Shown: positions 39,056 through 51,118, numbered from the stretch's first letter. The stretch is 64,000 nucleotides of DNA from Pseudomonas kuykendallii (GCF_900106975.1 NZ_FNNU01000001.1:1-64000), one strand, 5' to 3'. The notes: a model not told the origin generated them from the letters alone. Made by a program: numbers and translations.

Positions 39056-40993
39056 ATGTTCGAGATCAGCACCCACCCCGTCAGCGACGCGGTGCGGCGG
39101 TACGCGCACCTGGACCGCGACGACTACCAGCGCCTCTACCGGCAGTCCATCGAGCAGCCCGAGACGTTCTGGGCCGAGCAGGCAACGACCTTCCTCGACT
39201 GGATCAAGCCCTGGGACAGCCTCCACGAAAGCGACATGCGGCGCGGCCACGCCTCCTGGTTCAAGGGCGGCCAGCTCAACGTCAGCTACAACTGCATCGA
39301 CCGCCACCTGGAAAAGCGCGGCGAGCAGATCGCCATCGTCTGGGAAGGCGACAACCCCGCCGAGTCGGCGCAGATCACCTACCGCAAGCTCCATCACCAC
39401 GTCTGCCGCCTGGCCAACGTGCTGAAGAGCCGCGGCGTGAAGAAAGGCGACCGCGTGTGCATCTACATGCCGATGATTCCCGAAGCCGCCTACGCCATGC
39501 TCGCCTGCACGCGCATCGGCGCGATCCATTCGGTGGTGTTCGGCGGTTTCTCCCCGGACGCCCTGCGCGACCGCATCCTCGATGCCGACTGCCGCACCGT
39601 GATCACCGCCGACGAAGGCGTGCGCGGCGGCAAGTACGTGCCGCTGAAGAACAACGTCGACCAGGCCCTGCAGCGCTGCCCGGAGGTTTCCACCGTGCTG
39701 GTGGTGGAACGCACTCAGGGCGAGATCGAATGGGTCGAAGGCCGCGACCTCTGGTACCACCAGGCGGTGCGGCAGACCTCCGCCGAATGCCCGCCGGAGC
39801 CGATGGATGCCGAGGACCCGCTGTTCGTCCTCTACACCTCCGGCAGCACCGGCAAGCCGAAAGGCGTGCTGCACAGCACCGCCGGCTACCTGCTCGGCGC
39901 GGCGATGACCCACCGCTACGCGCTGGACTACCACGACGGCGAAATCCACTGGTGCACCGCCGACCTCGGCTGGATCACCGGCCACGACTACGTGGTCTAC
40001 GGTCCGCTGGCGAATGGCGCCACCACCCTGATGTTCGAGGGCGTACCGAGCTACCCGGACGCCTCGCGCTTCTGGCAGGTGGTCGACAAGCATCAGGTGA
40101 ACATCTTCTATACCGCGCCGACGGCGATACGCGCGCTGATGCGCGAGGGCGACGAGCCGGTCCTGCGCACCTCGCGCGCCAGCCTGCGCCTGCTCGCCAG
40201 CGCCGGCGAACCGATCAACCCGGAAGCCTGGGAGTGGTTCTACGAAGTGGTGGGCGACAGCCGCTGCCCGATCGCCGACACCTGGTGGCAGACCGAGACC
40301 GGGGCGATCATGATCGCCCCGCTGCCCGGCGCCATGGCGCTCAAGCCCGGCTCGGCGACGCAGCCGTTCTTCGGCGTGCAGCCGGTGATCCTCGACGAAC
40401 AGGGCCAGGAAATCGAAGGCACCGGCGCCGGCATGCTCGCAATCAAATCAAGCTGGCCGAGCCAGATCCGCAGCATCTACGGCGACCACCAGCGGCTCAT
40501 CGATACCTATTTCTCGCAGTATCCCGGCTACTACTTCACCGGCGACGGCGCGCGCCGCGACGAGGACGGCGACTACTGGATCACCGGCCGCGTCGACGAC
40601 GTGATCAACGTCTCCGGCCACCGCATCGGCACCGCCGAGGTGGAAAGCGCACTGGTCAGCCATGACGATGTCGCCGAGGCCGCGGTGGTCGGCTGTCCGC
40701 ATGCGGTGAAGGGCCAGGGCCTGTACGCCTTCGTCACGCTGATGAACGGCGCCCAGCCGAGCGACGGGCTCAGGCAGGACCTGCTCAAGCGGGTGGCCGG
40801 CGAGATCGGCAGCTTCGCCAAGCCGGACGCGCTGCAATGGGCGCCGAGCCTGCCGAAGACCCGGTCCGGCAAGATCATGCGGCGCATCCTGCGCAAGATC
40901 GCCTGCAATGAGCTGGACGAACTCGGCGACACCTCGACCCTGGCCGATCCGGGCGTGGTCGACGACCTGATCGAGAACCGCCTGAACCGTTGA
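39056..40993 (+). CDS. acs: Acetyl-CoA synthetase
   Basis: Activates acetate to acetyl-CoA through acetyl-AMP. 645 residues; ATP-binding loop [27 protein letters not shown] and the C-terminal catalytic lysine motif [17 protein letters not shown], where acetylation usually controls activity. The ATG at 39056 ([13 protein letters not shown]) is preferred; the 21 codons upstream lie in a repeat-like intergenic stretch. It occupies the place of P. aeruginosa acsB. Confidence 0.94.
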   Translation: MFEISTHPVSDAVRRYAHLDRDDYQRLYRQSIEQPETFWAEQATTFLDWIKPWDSLHESDMRRGHASWFKGGQLNVSYNCIDRHLEKRGEQIAIVWEGDNPAESAQITYRKLHHHVCRLANVLKSRGVKKGDRVCIYMPMIPEAAYAMLACTRIGAIHSVVFGGFSPDALRDRILDADCRTVITADEGVRGGKYVPLKNNVDQALQRCPEVSTVLVVERTQGEIEWVEGRDLWYHQAVRQTSAECPPEPMDAEDPLFVLYTSGSTGKPKGVLHSTAGYLLGAAMTHRYALDYHDGEIHWCTADLGWITGHDYVVYGPLANGATTLMFEGVPSYPDASRFWQVVDKHQVNIFYTAPTAIRALMREGDEPVLRTSRASLRLLASAGEPINPEAWEWFYEVVGDSRCPIADTWWQTETGAIMIAPLPGAMALKPGSATQPFFGVQPVILDEQGQEIEGTGAGMLAIKSSWPSQIRSIYGDHQRLIDTYFSQYPGYYFTGDGARRDEDGDYWITGRVDDVINVSGHRIGTAEVESALVSHDDVAEAAVVGCPHAVKGQGLYAFVTLMNGAQPSDGLRQDLLKRVAGEIGSFAKPDALQWAPSLPKTRSGKIMRRILRKIACNELDELGDTSTLADPGVVDDLIENRLNR

Positions 40994-41060
40994 GCCGGAC
41001 GCGTCGCCGGCGTTCGCGCCGGCGACCTGTAACGCGCGCTGCATCCGTTATCATCGGCCG

Positions 41061-41939
41061 ATGGAAATCCTTCGCCGCCGCATCGAAACCCAGGTCCTCA
41101 GCCTTACCGGCCTCGCGCTCGGCGGGGTCGACTTCGAGCATCCGCCGGGCGACCCCGGCCTGTTCGGTCCGGACTCGGCGTGCTGGAAGGTCCACGGCGA
41201 CTTCACCTCGATGCTGATCGGCGGCATCTCCGCCCTGATGCTGCAGGCGCTGCACCCGCTGGCGCTGGCGGGTGTCTGGGACCATTCGAACTTCCGCGAG
41301 GACATGCTAGGCCGGCTGCGCCGCACCGGGCAGTTCATCTCGGCCACCACCTACGGCAGCCGCGCCGACGCCGAACGGCTGATCGAGCGGGTCCGGCACA
41401 TCCACGAGGGCGTGGTCGGGCGGGCCGCCGACGGGCGCCCCTACGCGGCCTCCGATCCGGCGTTGCTGACCTGGGTCCACGTGGCCGAGGTCAGCAGCTT
41501 CCTCAAGGCCCACCTGCGCTACCTCGACCCGCACCTGCCGGGCGCCGAGCAGGACCGCTACTACGCCGAAATCGCCCGTGTCGCCGAACGCCTCGGCGCC
41601 TGTGACGTGCCGCACTCGCGGGTGGAGATCGCCGACTACCTGCAGGCGCAGCGCGCGCAACTGGTCTGCGACGCGCGCTCGCGCGAGGTGCTGCGCGTTC
41701 TCCTCGATGCACCGGCGCCCAGCCTGCTGGCCAGGCCGTTCGGCGCGTTGATGATGCAGGCCGGCATCGACCTGCTGCCGGACTGGGCGCACGGCATGCT
41801 CGGGTTCGACTTCAGCCCCGGCAAACGCCGGCTGATCCGCGCCGGCGTGCGCAATGCCGCGCCACTGCTGCGCTGGGCCGTGCGCAATGGCTCGCTGGCG
41901 CGCGCCCGGCGGCGCATGGGGCTGGCGCCGCTGCGCTGA
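41061..41939 (+). CDS. MpaB-like oxygenase family (DUF2236) protein
   Basis: A 292-residue DUF2236 protein: MLIGGISALMLQALHPLALAGVWDHSNFREDMLGRL and a conserved TWVHVAEVSSFLKAHLRYLDP with histidines that bind heme in fungal MpaB and latex-clearing-protein relatives. Substrate and activity here are unknown. Stands alone between acs and a thiolase. Confidence 0.82.
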   Translation: MEILRRRIETQVLSLTGLALGGVDFEHPPGDPGLFGPDSACWKVHGDFTSMLIGGISALMLQALHPLALAGVWDHSNFREDMLGRLRRTGQFISATTYGSRADAERLIERVRHIHEGVVGRAADGRPYAASDPALLTWVHVAEVSSFLKAHLRYLDPHLPGAEQDRYYAEIARVAERLGACDVPHSRVEIADYLQAQRAQLVCDARSREVLRVLLDAPAPSLLARPFGALMMQAGIDLLPDWAHGMLGFDFSPGKRRLIRAGVRNAAPLLRWAVRNGSLARARRRMGLAPLR

Positions 41940-42045
41940 CCTGGTCCGGTACGTGACCGTCCGGTTCGCGTTTTGAGCGCCGCCACCGGTCTGTGCCAAC
42001 ATAGCGAATCGTCGCGCCAGCCGCGCCCACGCTCGAGGAGTCGTC

Positions 42046-43224
<1,179 letters not shown>

Positions 43225-43298
43225 CCAGCCGGCCCGCACGGGGCCTCGACCGGCTTTTTTCGCTACACTGCGCGGCCCTCTCTTTCGAGTCGCCGCGC

Positions 43299-44312
43299 AT
43301 GCCCTCTCTCGATCAGGCGCTGCGCGCCGCCCTCCTGCAGCGCGAGCCACTGCTCGCCGAACTGCACGCCCAGGCCACCGATTGCTACCGGTTGTTCCAC
43401 GGCAGCCAGGAAGGCGCGCCCGGCCTCACCCTCGACCGCTACGGCCCACAACTGCTGGTGCAGAGCTTCCACCAGCCGCTGGATCAGGCCCTGCTGACGG
43501 ACCTGCTCGGCCAGGTCGAGGCGGCCCTCGGCGTGCCCTTGCTGCTGGTCTACAACGACCGCTCCGGTGGCAATTCACGCATCGACCGCAGCGCCGCCGC
43601 GCACCAGCCCGACGCCGCAGCGCTGGCCGACCTGGTCGGGCGCGAATGGGGGCTGAACTACCGAGTGCGCGGTCGCCATCCCGGCCAGGACCCGCTGCTG
43701 TTCCTCGACCTACGCAACGCGCGCGGCTGGGTCAAGGCGCACAGCGCCGGCAAGTCGGTGCTCAACCTGTTCGCCTATACCTGCGGCGTCGGCCTCTGCG
43801 CAGCGGCCGGCGGCGCGAACGAGGTGTGCAACCTGGATTTCGCCGAAGGCAACCTCGCGGTCGGCCGGGAAAATCTGGCGCTCAATCCGGGGCTGGCGAT
43901 GAGCTTCGTGCAGTCCGACTACTTCTCGGCGATCCGCCAGCTCGCCGGGCTGCCGGTCAGCAGCCGTCGCGGGCACAGGCTGCCGTCGTACCAACGCCTG
44001 GCGCAGCGCGCCTTCGACCTGGTGTTCCTCGACCCGCCGGCCTGGGCGAAGAGCGCCTTCGGCACCGTCGATCTGTTGCGCGACTACCAGAGCCTGCTCA
44101 AGCCCGCGCTGCTGACCACCGCGGACGATGGCGTGCTGGTCTGTTGCAACAACCTGGCGAAGGTCGCCCTCGCTGACTGGCGCGAGCAGGTGCTGCGCTG
44201 CGCCAGCAAGCTCGGTCGCCCCGTGCGTGACTGCCAGCAGATCGAACCGGCGGCGGACTTTCCCTCGCGCGATGGCCAGCCGCCGCTGAAGACGCTGGTG
44301 CTGCGCTTCTAG
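43299..44312 (+). CDS. RlmI-like class I SAM-dependent rRNA methyltransferase
   Basis: A 337-residue methyltransferase with SAM motif I VLNLFAYTCGVGLCAAAGG and the catalytic FLDPPAW motif of the RlmI/RlmK group. The N-terminal PUA domain of E. coli RlmI is not evident. Target base unknown. The ATG at 43299 (MPSLDQALRAALLQ) was chosen because upstream codons overlap the thiolase end. Confidence 0.82.
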   Translation: MPSLDQALRAALLQREPLLAELHAQATDCYRLFHGSQEGAPGLTLDRYGPQLLVQSFHQPLDQALLTDLLGQVEAALGVPLLLVYNDRSGGNSRIDRSAAAHQPDAAALADLVGREWGLNYRVRGRHPGQDPLLFLDLRNARGWVKAHSAGKSVLNLFAYTCGVGLCAAAGGANEVCNLDFAEGNLAVGRENLALNPGLAMSFVQSDYFSAIRQLAGLPVSSRRGHRLPSYQRLAQRAFDLVFLDPPAWAKSAFGTVDLLRDYQSLLKPALLTTADDGVLVCCNNLAKVALADWREQVLRCASKLGRPVRDCQQIEPAADFPSRDGQPPLKTLVLRF

Positions 44313-44390
44313 CGAAACCGCAGCGCCGCTTCGGAACCGCGACGACATGCCATACTCCAACGAACCTTTCGTCGGGACAGAAGACTACCC

Positions 44391-47312
44391 ATGCCCAAAG
44401 GATTGAAACGCGCCGGCATCGCCGCCCTGGTCGCCCTCGCGCTGTACGCCCTGATCGGCTTCCTGATCCTGCCCGCTGTCACGGTGCGCGTGGTCAACGC
44501 GAAGCTCGCCGAGTACGCGACGGTTCCGGCGCATCTGGAAAAGGTCCGCTTCAACCCCTTCACGCTGGAGCTGGAGCTGACCGGGCTGCGCTTCGGCGAG
44601 GTCGACGGCGAGTCGCTGGCCTTCGCCCGGCTCTACGCCAACCTGCAGGTGAACAGCCTCTGGAGCGGTGCGCTGCACCTGGCCGACGTGGAGCTCGAGC
44701 AGCCACTGGTGGACCTGCGCTTCGCCAAGGACGGCGCGTTGAACCTCGCCCAGCTGTTCAAGTTGCCGCCCGCCGAAACGGCGACCGAAGCACCGGCCGA
44801 CGCCGAGGAAGGCCCGTTCCCGGTGCGTATCGACCGCCTGGCGATCGCCGGCGGCAAGCTGCACTTCGAGGACCTGCGCCCGAGCGAGCCGATCGAATTC
44901 TTCTACGACTCGCTGGATCTCGACCTGGCGAACCTCAGCACACTGCCCGATGGCAACGCCGAGGCCACGCTGTCCGCCAGCAACCCGGCCGGTGGCCGCA
45001 TCGACTGGCAGGGTCAGGTGAGCCTGGCGCCGATCCGCTCCAGTGGCCACCTGCAGGTCACCGACGTCGCCCTGAAGACGTTCTGGCCCTACGTGCGCGA
45101 CGCCGCGCCGCTGGACCTCGAGGACGGCACCGCCAGCCTGGACAGCCGTTACGAGCTTGACCTCAGCCAGGGCACCGAGCTGCGCCTGAGCGACGCCAGC
45201 CTCAAGCTGGCGCCGTTCTCGATCAAGGCAGCGGATGGCCGCCCGCTGCTCAAGCTCGCCAGCCTGGACGTGGCCAAGGTGGCGCTGGACCTGGCCCGGC
45301 GCCATGTGGAAATCGGCGAGGTGCGCAGCCAGGGCCTGGAAGCCTGGGCCGCCCGCGAGGCCGACGGCCAGATCGACTGGCAGAAGCTGTTCGCCCAGAA
45401 CGCCACCGAACCCGCACCGGCCCCGGTCCCGGCCGCCGAAGCCAAGCCCGCGGCGGATGCGCAGACGCAAGCACAGGCACAAGCGCAAACGCCCTGGCAG
45501 GTACTCCTGCAGGATGCGCAACTGCGTGGCGCGAAACTGCACCTCGCCGACCGCCAGCCGAAGCCCGCGGTCGCGCTGGAAGTCGGCCCGCTGGACCTGG
45601 ACGTCAGCGCCTTCGACAGCCTCGGCACCTCGCCCTTCCAGCTCGAGCTGAACACCGCCATAGCCGGTCAGGGACGTCTGCAGGTGGAAGGCCAGGCCCA
45701 GCTGCAGCCGACCAGTGCGCAACTCAAGGTCGTCAGCAAGGACATCGACCTGCGCCTGGCCCAGGCCTACCTGAGCCCGTTCATTCGCCTGGAGTTGCGC
45801 AGCGGCCTGCTGAGCAGCGACCTCGATGTCGCGCTGACCGGCACCGAGCCTCTGGCATTGAGCGTCACCGGCAGCGCCGACGTGGCCCAGTTGCATACGC
45901 TCGACACGCTCAAGGAGCGCGACTTCGTCAAATGGCGCGCACTGGCGATCAAGGGCCTGGATTACCGCCACGGCAAGAGCCTGAGCATCGACACGGTCAA
46001 CCTCGACCAGCCCTACGCACGCGTGGTGATCAACGAGGACCTCAGCACCAACGTCAAGGAGCTGCTGGTTCCGCAGCCGCCCTCCAACGAGCCGGACAGC
46101 CCGCCGCTGGCGATACGCATCGGTGCGATCGGCCTCAAGGACGGTTCGGCGAATTTCGCCGACTTCAGCCTGCGCCCCAACTTCGCCACCGCCATCGGCC
46201 AGCTCAACGGCAAGATCGGCACCCTCGACAACCGCAGCAAGAAGGCCGCTCCGGTGGAAATCGCCGGCAAGGTGGACCGCTACGCGCCGGTCAGCATCCG
46301 TGGCCGCCTGGAAGCCTTCGATCCGCTAAACAGCCTGGACATCGCCACCAGCTTCCACAACGTCGAGCTGACCACGCTGACGCCCTACTCCGGCAAGTTC
46401 GCCGGCTACCGCATCCGCAAGGGCCGCCTCGACCTCGACCTGCATTACAAGGTCGAGCAGGGCCGGCTGAACGCCGAGAACAAGCTGGTGCTGCATCAGT
46501 TGGAGCTGGGCGAGCGGGTCGACAGCAAGGACGCGGTGGACCTGCCGGTGCGCCTGGCGGTGGCCTTGCTCAAGGACACCAAGGGCGTGATCTCCATCGA
46601 GCTGCCGGTGCAGGGCAACCTCAACGACCCGCAGTTCAGCGTCATGCCGATCGTCTGGCAGACCCTGCGCAACCTGGTGCTGCGCGCGGTGCAGGCGCCC
46701 TTCAAGCTGATCGCCGGGCTGGTGCCCGGTGGCGGCGACAACCTGGATCAGGTTTCCTTCGCGCCCGGCAGCGCCGAACTGGACGACAGCGCGATGCGCT
46801 CGCTGGACACCCTCGCCGATGCGCTGAAGAAGCGCCCCGAGCTGCGCCTGGAAATCGAGGGCGTCAGCGCCCGTGCCAGCGATGGCCTGCCCCTGGCCGA
46901 GCAGCGTCTGGAGCGCGAGTACCGCACCGTCAGCTACCGGATGCTGCAACGGCGCGGCGACAAGGTGCCGGCCAGCGCCGACGAGCTGGTGGTGGAGGAC
47001 GATGACAAGCCCGCGCTGCTCGAAGGCATCTACCGCGACCGGCTCAAGCAGCAGCCGCCAGCAGAGTGGAAAGAGCTCGACCGCGAACAGCGCGTGGCGA
47101 AGATGCGCGAGGCGGTGATCGGCTCCTGGGTACAGCGCCCAACCAGCCTGCTCTCGCGCAAGCTGGCCCAGGACCGCGCCGCGAACATCAAGGATTACCT
47201 GGTGCAGCGCGGCGGCCTGGAGGATCAGCGCATCTACCTGCTCGACGTCAGCCTGATCCAGGGCGAAGGAAACGGTCCGGTGCCCACTACCCTGCATCTG
47301 GATGCAGAATGA
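44391..47312 (+). CDS. DUF748 (AsmA-like) envelope protein
   Basis: A 973-residue protein with one N-terminal membrane anchor (GIAALVALALYALIGFLILPAV), then long beta-rich AsmA/DUF748 repeats (FTLELELTGLRFGEVDGE..., RKGRLDLDLHYKVEQG). The C-terminal quarter is OmpA-like but degenerate (VSFAPGSAELDDSAMRSLDTLADALKKRPEL). An Ala/Gln/Pro-rich linker (AADAQTQAQAQAQT) is at about 356-369. AsmA-type proteins are implicated in phospholipid transport across the periplasm, so such a role is possible. The stop overlaps the next gene's ATG. Confidence 0.85.
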   Translation: MPKGLKRAGIAALVALALYALIGFLILPAVTVRVVNAKLAEYATVPAHLEKVRFNPFTLELELTGLRFGEVDGESLAFARLYANLQVNSLWSGALHLADVELEQPLVDLRFAKDGALNLAQLFKLPPAETATEAPADAEEGPFPVRIDRLAIAGGKLHFEDLRPSEPIEFFYDSLDLDLANLSTLPDGNAEATLSASNPAGGRIDWQGQVSLAPIRSSGHLQVTDVALKTFWPYVRDAAPLDLEDGTASLDSRYELDLSQGTELRLSDASLKLAPFSIKAADGRPLLKLASLDVAKVALDLARRHVEIGEVRSQGLEAWAAREADGQIDWQKLFAQNATEPAPAPVPAAEAKPAADAQTQAQAQAQTPWQVLLQDAQLRGAKLHLADRQPKPAVALEVGPLDLDVSAFDSLGTSPFQLELNTAIAGQGRLQVEGQAQLQPTSAQLKVVSKDIDLRLAQAYLSPFIRLELRSGLLSSDLDVALTGTEPLALSVTGSADVAQLHTLDTLKERDFVKWRALAIKGLDYRHGKSLSIDTVNLDQPYARVVINEDLSTNVKELLVPQPPSNEPDSPPLAIRIGAIGLKDGSANFADFSLRPNFATAIGQLNGKIGTLDNRSKKAAPVEIAGKVDRYAPVSIRGRLEAFDPLNSLDIATSFHNVELTTLTPYSGKFAGYRIRKGRLDLDLHYKVEQGRLNAENKLVLHQLELGERVDSKDAVDLPVRLAVALLKDTKGVISIELPVQGNLNDPQFSVMPIVWQTLRNLVLRAVQAPFKLIAGLVPGGGDNLDQVSFAPGSAELDDSAMRSLDTLADALKKRPELRLEIEGVSARASDGLPLAEQRLEREYRTVSYRMLQRRGDKVPASADELVVEDDDKPALLEGIYRDRLKQQPPAEWKELDREQRVAKMREAVIGSWVQRPTSLLSRKLAQDRAANIKDYLVQRGGLEDQRIYLLDVSLIQGEGNGPVPTTLHLDAE

Positions 47313-47596
47313 GCCGCCGGGCCATCGGTGCGCTGCTGGGCGTGATGGCCTCGACGGGCATGGCCGCCGACAGCATGCGCTGCGGCAGCAACCTGGTCAG
47401 CGCCGGCGATCGCGCCTTCGAGGTGGAGAGCAAGTGCGGCGCACCCCGGGAACGCGATCTGGTCGGCTTCACCGATGGCTATTCGCGCGCCGACCTGAAG
47501 ATCGAAGAGTGGATCTACGGCCCCAACAACGGGATGCTCTACATCCTCCGCTTCGAGGGAAACCGGCTGATACGAATCGAATCGCGGCGCCCCTGA
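47309..47596 (+). CDS. DUF2845 exported protein (copy 1)
   Basis: A 95-residue protein with a signal peptide ending near GMAADS, then a DUF2845 core: MRCGSNLVSAGD, KCGAPRERD and EEWIYGPNNGMLYILRFEGNRLIRIES. ATGA overlap with the DUF748 gene suggests linked translation. Function unknown. About half of the core is shared with the following gene. Confidence 0.85.
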   Translation: MSRRAIGALLGVMASTGMAADSMRCGSNLVSAGDRAFEVESKCGAPRERDLVGFTDGYSRADLKIEEWIYGPNNGMLYILRFEGNRLIRIESRRP

Positions 47597-47651
47597 CAGC
47601 GCGCCAGCCTCGGGTGTAGGCTGGCCGCTCCTCATCCAGCAGCCACCCATC

Positions 47652-47954
47652 GTGACCTACCGTCTTCTCGCCCTTCTCTGCCTGCTGCCCCTGGCCGCCC
47701 AGACCCAGGCGTCCTCGTCGTTTCGCTGCGGTAATGCGCTGGTCACGACGGACGATCACATGGCGGAGGTGGCGGGCAAATGCGGCGATCCGGTCAGCCG
47801 CGATTTCCTCGGCTACCGCGAACGCACCGACGACTACGGCTATCGCAACGAGGTGCAAGTGGAGGAGTGGCTCTACGGCCCGCGCAACGGCATGTACTAC
47901 TACCTGCGTTTCGAGGGCAACCGGCTGGTCAACGTCGACAGCAAGCGCAACTAG
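47652..47954 (+). CDS. DUF2845 exported protein (copy 2)
   Basis: A 100-residue paralogue of the previous gene: signal peptide to QTQASSS, then FRCGNALVTTDDH, KCGDPVSRD and EEWLYGPRNGMYYYLRFEGNRLVNVDS, with the same conserved cysteines. GTG start. Tandem duplication is evident. Function unknown. Confidence 0.82.
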   Translation: MTYRLLALLCLLPLAAQTQASSSFRCGNALVTTDDHMAEVAGKCGDPVSRDFLGYRERTDDYGYRNEVQVEEWLYGPRNGMYYYLRFEGNRLVNVDSKRN

Positions 47955-48025
47955 GCGCCCCAGCCGACACCAAGCTCATCAGAGGCCACGCGCATCGGGA
48001 TGCTGTGCCGACTGCTGGTACGCGT

Positions 48026-48096
48026 GGCGCACCCTACGGTGATGCGGTGCCGCGGTGTCGGGGACGGGGACGGGGACGGGGACGGTAGGGTGCGCC
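48026..48096. repeat. Inverted repeat enclosing a GGGGAC tandem repeat
   Basis: GGCGCACCCTAC (48026-48037) and its exact complement GTAGGGTGCGCC (48085-48096) flank four contiguous GGGGAC hexamers (48060-48083). The GTAGGGTG element also occurs in the arms at 18661-18734, and GGGTGCACCCTAC at 39008-39020 is a fragment of similar type. The remaining gap 47955-48377 has no gene. Confidence 0.85.
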
Positions 48097-48188
48097 GTGC
48101 GCACCAAATAGCGCGGTGTTGCCCAGCAGCGCCCAGGGACAAACCAACGATAAAAAGCGGCGCTCACGTTCAAGCCTGTATGGCGCAT

Positions 48189-48222
48189 AAAAAAGCCCCG
48201 CCCGGTTGTCCGGGCGGGGCTT
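48189..48222 (-). terminator. Terminator downstream of the BON gene
   Basis: AGCCCCGCCCGG/CCGGGCGGGGCT 12-bp stem (48194-48221) with a 4-nt loop, followed on the minus strand by TTTTTT. Confidence 0.8.
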
Positions 48223-48377
48223 CGTACTTCCTGTCGGTCAGCAGCGGACTGCGTTCCTGTCGCTCATCCTGAGCGGTCTTCCCTGCGACAGTCCTCGCTA
48301 TGAGCGGGCTGACTATGACCGCAATCCTCCGGATTCAGGCAGCGCCATCCTGGCTGCAGCGGTCGGCACGCGGCGTG

Positions 48378-48746
48378 TTACTCGGTGGACTTCAGGCCGT
48401 CTGCGGAGACAGCTTTGACACCTTTGATTGTCTTGGCTTTCTGCACGGCAAGGTCACGCTCGGCATCGCTCGGCACTACGCCGGAGAGCGAAACCACACC
48501 CTTGTTGGTTTCTACTTTGATGTCCAGGCCGCTGATGCTGTCATCGGCGAGGAAGCTGGATTTGACCTTGCTGGTGATCCAGGTATCAGAAACCGCTTCT
48601 TCGGCCTGATCGACTTTCTCGTTGGCGGCCAGCATTTGCGGCTGAGACTGAACGGGGGTAGCAGCAAATGCGGCATTGGCCAGGGGCAGGCTCAGAGCAG
48701 TGGCGGCGACAGCGGCAAAAGTCCACTTGGTGAAAGGCTGTTTCAT
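48378..48746 (-). CDS. BON-domain (OsmY-like) periplasmic protein
   Basis: A 122-residue exported protein: signal peptide MKQPFTKWTFAAVAATALSL...AFA, then a single BON domain (WITSKVKSSFLADDSISGLDIKVETNKGVVSLSGVV). E. coli OsmY has two BON domains; here there is one. Such proteins are linked to envelope stress and phospholipid surfaces. AGGAGT ribosome site. Has its own terminator at 48189-48222. Confidence 0.88.
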   Translation of the reverse strand: MKQPFTKWTFAAVAATALSLPLANAAFAATPVQSQPQMLAANEKVDQAEEAVSDTWITSKVKSSFLADDSISGLDIKVETNKGVVSLSGVVPSDAERDLAVQKAKTIKGVKAVSADGLKSTE

Positions 48747-48969
48747 GCGGATGTACTCCTGTTTTTCTGATAGTGCCTGCAGCTATGTCCCGCCGCAGTC
48801 CACGTATAACAGCGCAAGCGCTGTGCCATCTTCTAGACAAACATAAATCCAATAAATTCAGGCACTTGAAAAACGACAGCGAAGCGACTTCCTTGCACTT
48901 TGCAAGTCGGAGAAATTTTCCACATGCAATTTGCACTATTTTCCTGTGGCCCTCGCCAAGTCCCGAAAA

Positions 48970-48997
48970 CGAAAAAGGGCCCCGAAGGGCCCTTTTC
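48970..48997 (-). terminator. Terminator of the pnp operon
   Basis: AAAAGGGCCC/GGGCCCTTTT-type stem (48972-48995) with T-run on the minus strand, about 15 bp past the pnp stop. Confidence 0.85.
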
Positions 48998-49012
48998 CTG
49001 TCGACTGATCGA

Positions 49013-51118
49013 TCAGACGCCCGATGCCTTGGCAGCGGCGACGTCCTTGATCGACAGCTTGATGCGGCCGCGGTTGTCGACGTCCAGTACCAGCACTTCG
49101 ACTTCCTGGCCTTCCTTCAGCACGTCGGTGACTTTCTCGACGCGCTGATCGCTCAGCATCGAGATGTGCACCAGGCCGTCCTTGCCCGGAAGGATGTTGA
49201 CGAAGGCACCGAAGTCGACGATGCGCTCGACCTTGCCGACGTAGATCTTGCCGATCTCGGCTTCCGCGGTGATCGCCAGTACGCGCTGCTTGGCAGCCTC
49301 GGCGGCGTCCTTGGTTTCGCCAAAGATCTTGATCGAGCCATCGTCTTCGATATCGATCGAGGCCTTGGTCTCTTCGCAGATACCACGGATGGTCGCGCCA
49401 CCCTTGCCGATGACATCGCGGATTTTGTCCTGGTCGATCTTCATCGCGATCATGGTCGGCGCATTGGCCGACAGCTCGGTACGCGACTGGGCGATGACCT
49501 GGTTCATCTGGCCGAGGATGTTCAGACGCGCTTCCAGAGCCTGGTTCAGCGCGATTTCCATGATCTCTTCGGTGATACCCTGGATCTTGATGTCCATCTG
49601 CAGCGCGGTGACGCCCTTGGCGGTACCGGCCACCTTGAAGTCCATGTCGCCCAAGTGGTCTTCGTCGCCGAGGATGTCGGTCAGAACGGCGAATTTCTCG
49701 CCTTCCTTGACCAGGCCCATGGCGATACCGGCGACCGGCGCCTTCATCGGCACACCGGCATCCATCAGCGCGAGGGAAGCGCCGCAGACCGAGGCCATGG
49801 AGCTGGAGCCGTTGGACTCGGTGATCTCCGACACCACGCGAATGGTGTAGGGGAATTCGTCCGCGCTCGGCAGCATGGCGGCTACGGAACGGCGGGCCAG
49901 ACGACCGTGGCCGATCTCGCGGCGGCCGGTGGCACCCATGCGACCACACTCGCCGACCGAATAGGGCGGGAAGTTGTAGTGCAGCATGAAGGGGTCTTTC
50001 TTCTCGCCTTCGAGGGTATCGAGCAGCTGCGCGTCACGCGCGGTGCCGAGGGTGGCGACGACCAGCGCCTGGGTTTCACCGCGGGTGAAGAGCGCCGAGC
50101 CGTGGGTCTTGTCGAGCACGCCGACTTCGATGTTCAGGCCACGCACGGTGCGGGTGTCGCGACCGTCGATACGCGGTTTGCCGTTGACGATGTTTTCGCG
50201 AACGGTGCGGTATTCGATCTCGCCGAAGGCATCCTTGACTTCGCCGGCGGACGGCTGGCCTTCCTCACCGGAGAACTTGGCGACGATCTGGTCGCGCAGC
50301 TCGCCGAGACGGCCGTAGCGCTCGTGCTTGACGGTGATGGTGTAGGCCTGGGAGATGGCTTCGCCGAACTCGCTGCGGATGGCGTCGAGCAGGCTGTTGT
50401 TGGCCGGCTTGGCCTGCCAGTCCCAGGTCGGCTTGCCGGCTTCGGCAGCCAGCTCGCCAACGGCCTTGATCACGGCCTGGAATTCTTCGTGGGCGAACAG
50501 CACGGCGCCCAGCATCTGGTCTTCGGTCAGTTCCTTGGCTTCGGATTCGACCATCAGCACGGCGTCCTTGGTGCCGGCCACGACCATGTCCAGGCTCGAG
50601 GCCTTGAGCTGTTCGTAGGTCGGGTTCAGCAGGTAGCCGGTGCTTTCGTGGAAGGCCACGCGAGCGGCGCCGATCGGGCCGTCGAACGGAATGCCGGAGA
50701 TGGCCAGAGCGGCCGAGGTGCCGATCATCGCAGCGATGTCCGGATCGGTCTTCTTGCTGGTGGAAACGACGGTGCAGATGACCTGCACTTCGTTCATGAA
50801 ACCTTCCGGGAACAGCGGACGGATCGGACGGTCGATCAGGCGCGAGGTCAGCGTCTCTTTCTCGGACGGACGCGCTTCACGCTTGAAGAACCCACCGGGG
50901 ATCTTGCCGGCGGCGTAGGTCTTTTCCTGGTAGTGCACGGACAGCGGGAAGAAGCCCTTGCTCGGATCGGCGCTCTTGGCACCGGTCACGGCGACCAGCA
51001 CGGTGACGTCGTCATCGACGGTGACCAGCACAGCGCCGGAGGCTTGGCGGGCAATACGACCCGTCTCGAGGGTAACGGTCGACTGACCGAACTGGAATTT
51101 CTTGATTACCGGGTTCAC
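49013..51118 (-). CDS. pnp: Polyribonucleotide nucleotidyltransferase (PNPase)
   Basis: A 701-residue phosphorolytic 3'-5' exoribonuclease: two RNase PH domains, the second with the catalytic aspartates of [18 protein letters not shown], then KH ([18 protein letters not shown]) and S1 ([26 protein letters not shown]) domains. Last gene of the rimP-to-pnp unit, 183 bp after rpsO with a structured spacer. Confidence 0.96.
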   Translation of the reverse strand: MNPVIKKFQFGQSTVTLETGRIARQASGAVLVTVDDDVTVLVAVTGAKSADPSKGFFPLSVHYQEKTYAAGKIPGGFFKREARPSEKETLTSRLIDRPIRPLFPEGFMNEVQVICTVVSTSKKTDPDIAAMIGTSAALAISGIPFDGPIGAARVAFHESTGYLLNPTYEQLKASSLDMVVAGTKDAVLMVESEAKELTEDQMLGAVLFAHEEFQAVIKAVGELAAEAGKPTWDWQAKPANNSLLDAIRSEFGEAISQAYTITVKHERYGRLGELRDQIVAKFSGEEGQPSAGEVKDAFGEIEYRTVRENIVNGKPRIDGRDTRTVRGLNIEVGVLDKTHGSALFTRGETQALVVATLGTARDAQLLDTLEGEKKDPFMLHYNFPPYSVGECGRMGATGRREIGHGRLARRSVAAMLPSADEFPYTIRVVSEITESNGSSSMASVCGASLALMDAGVPMKAPVAGIAMGLVKEGEKFAVLTDILGDEDHLGDMDFKVAGTAKGVTALQMDIKIQGITEEIMEIALNQALEARLNILGQMNQVIAQSRTELSANAPTMIAMKIDQDKIRDVIGKGGATIRGICEETKASIDIEDDGSIKIFGETKDAAEAAKQRVLAITAEAEIGKIYVGKVERIVDFGAFVNILPGKDGLVHISMLSDQRVEKVTDVLKEGQEVEVLVLDVDNRGRIKLSIKDVAAAKASGV

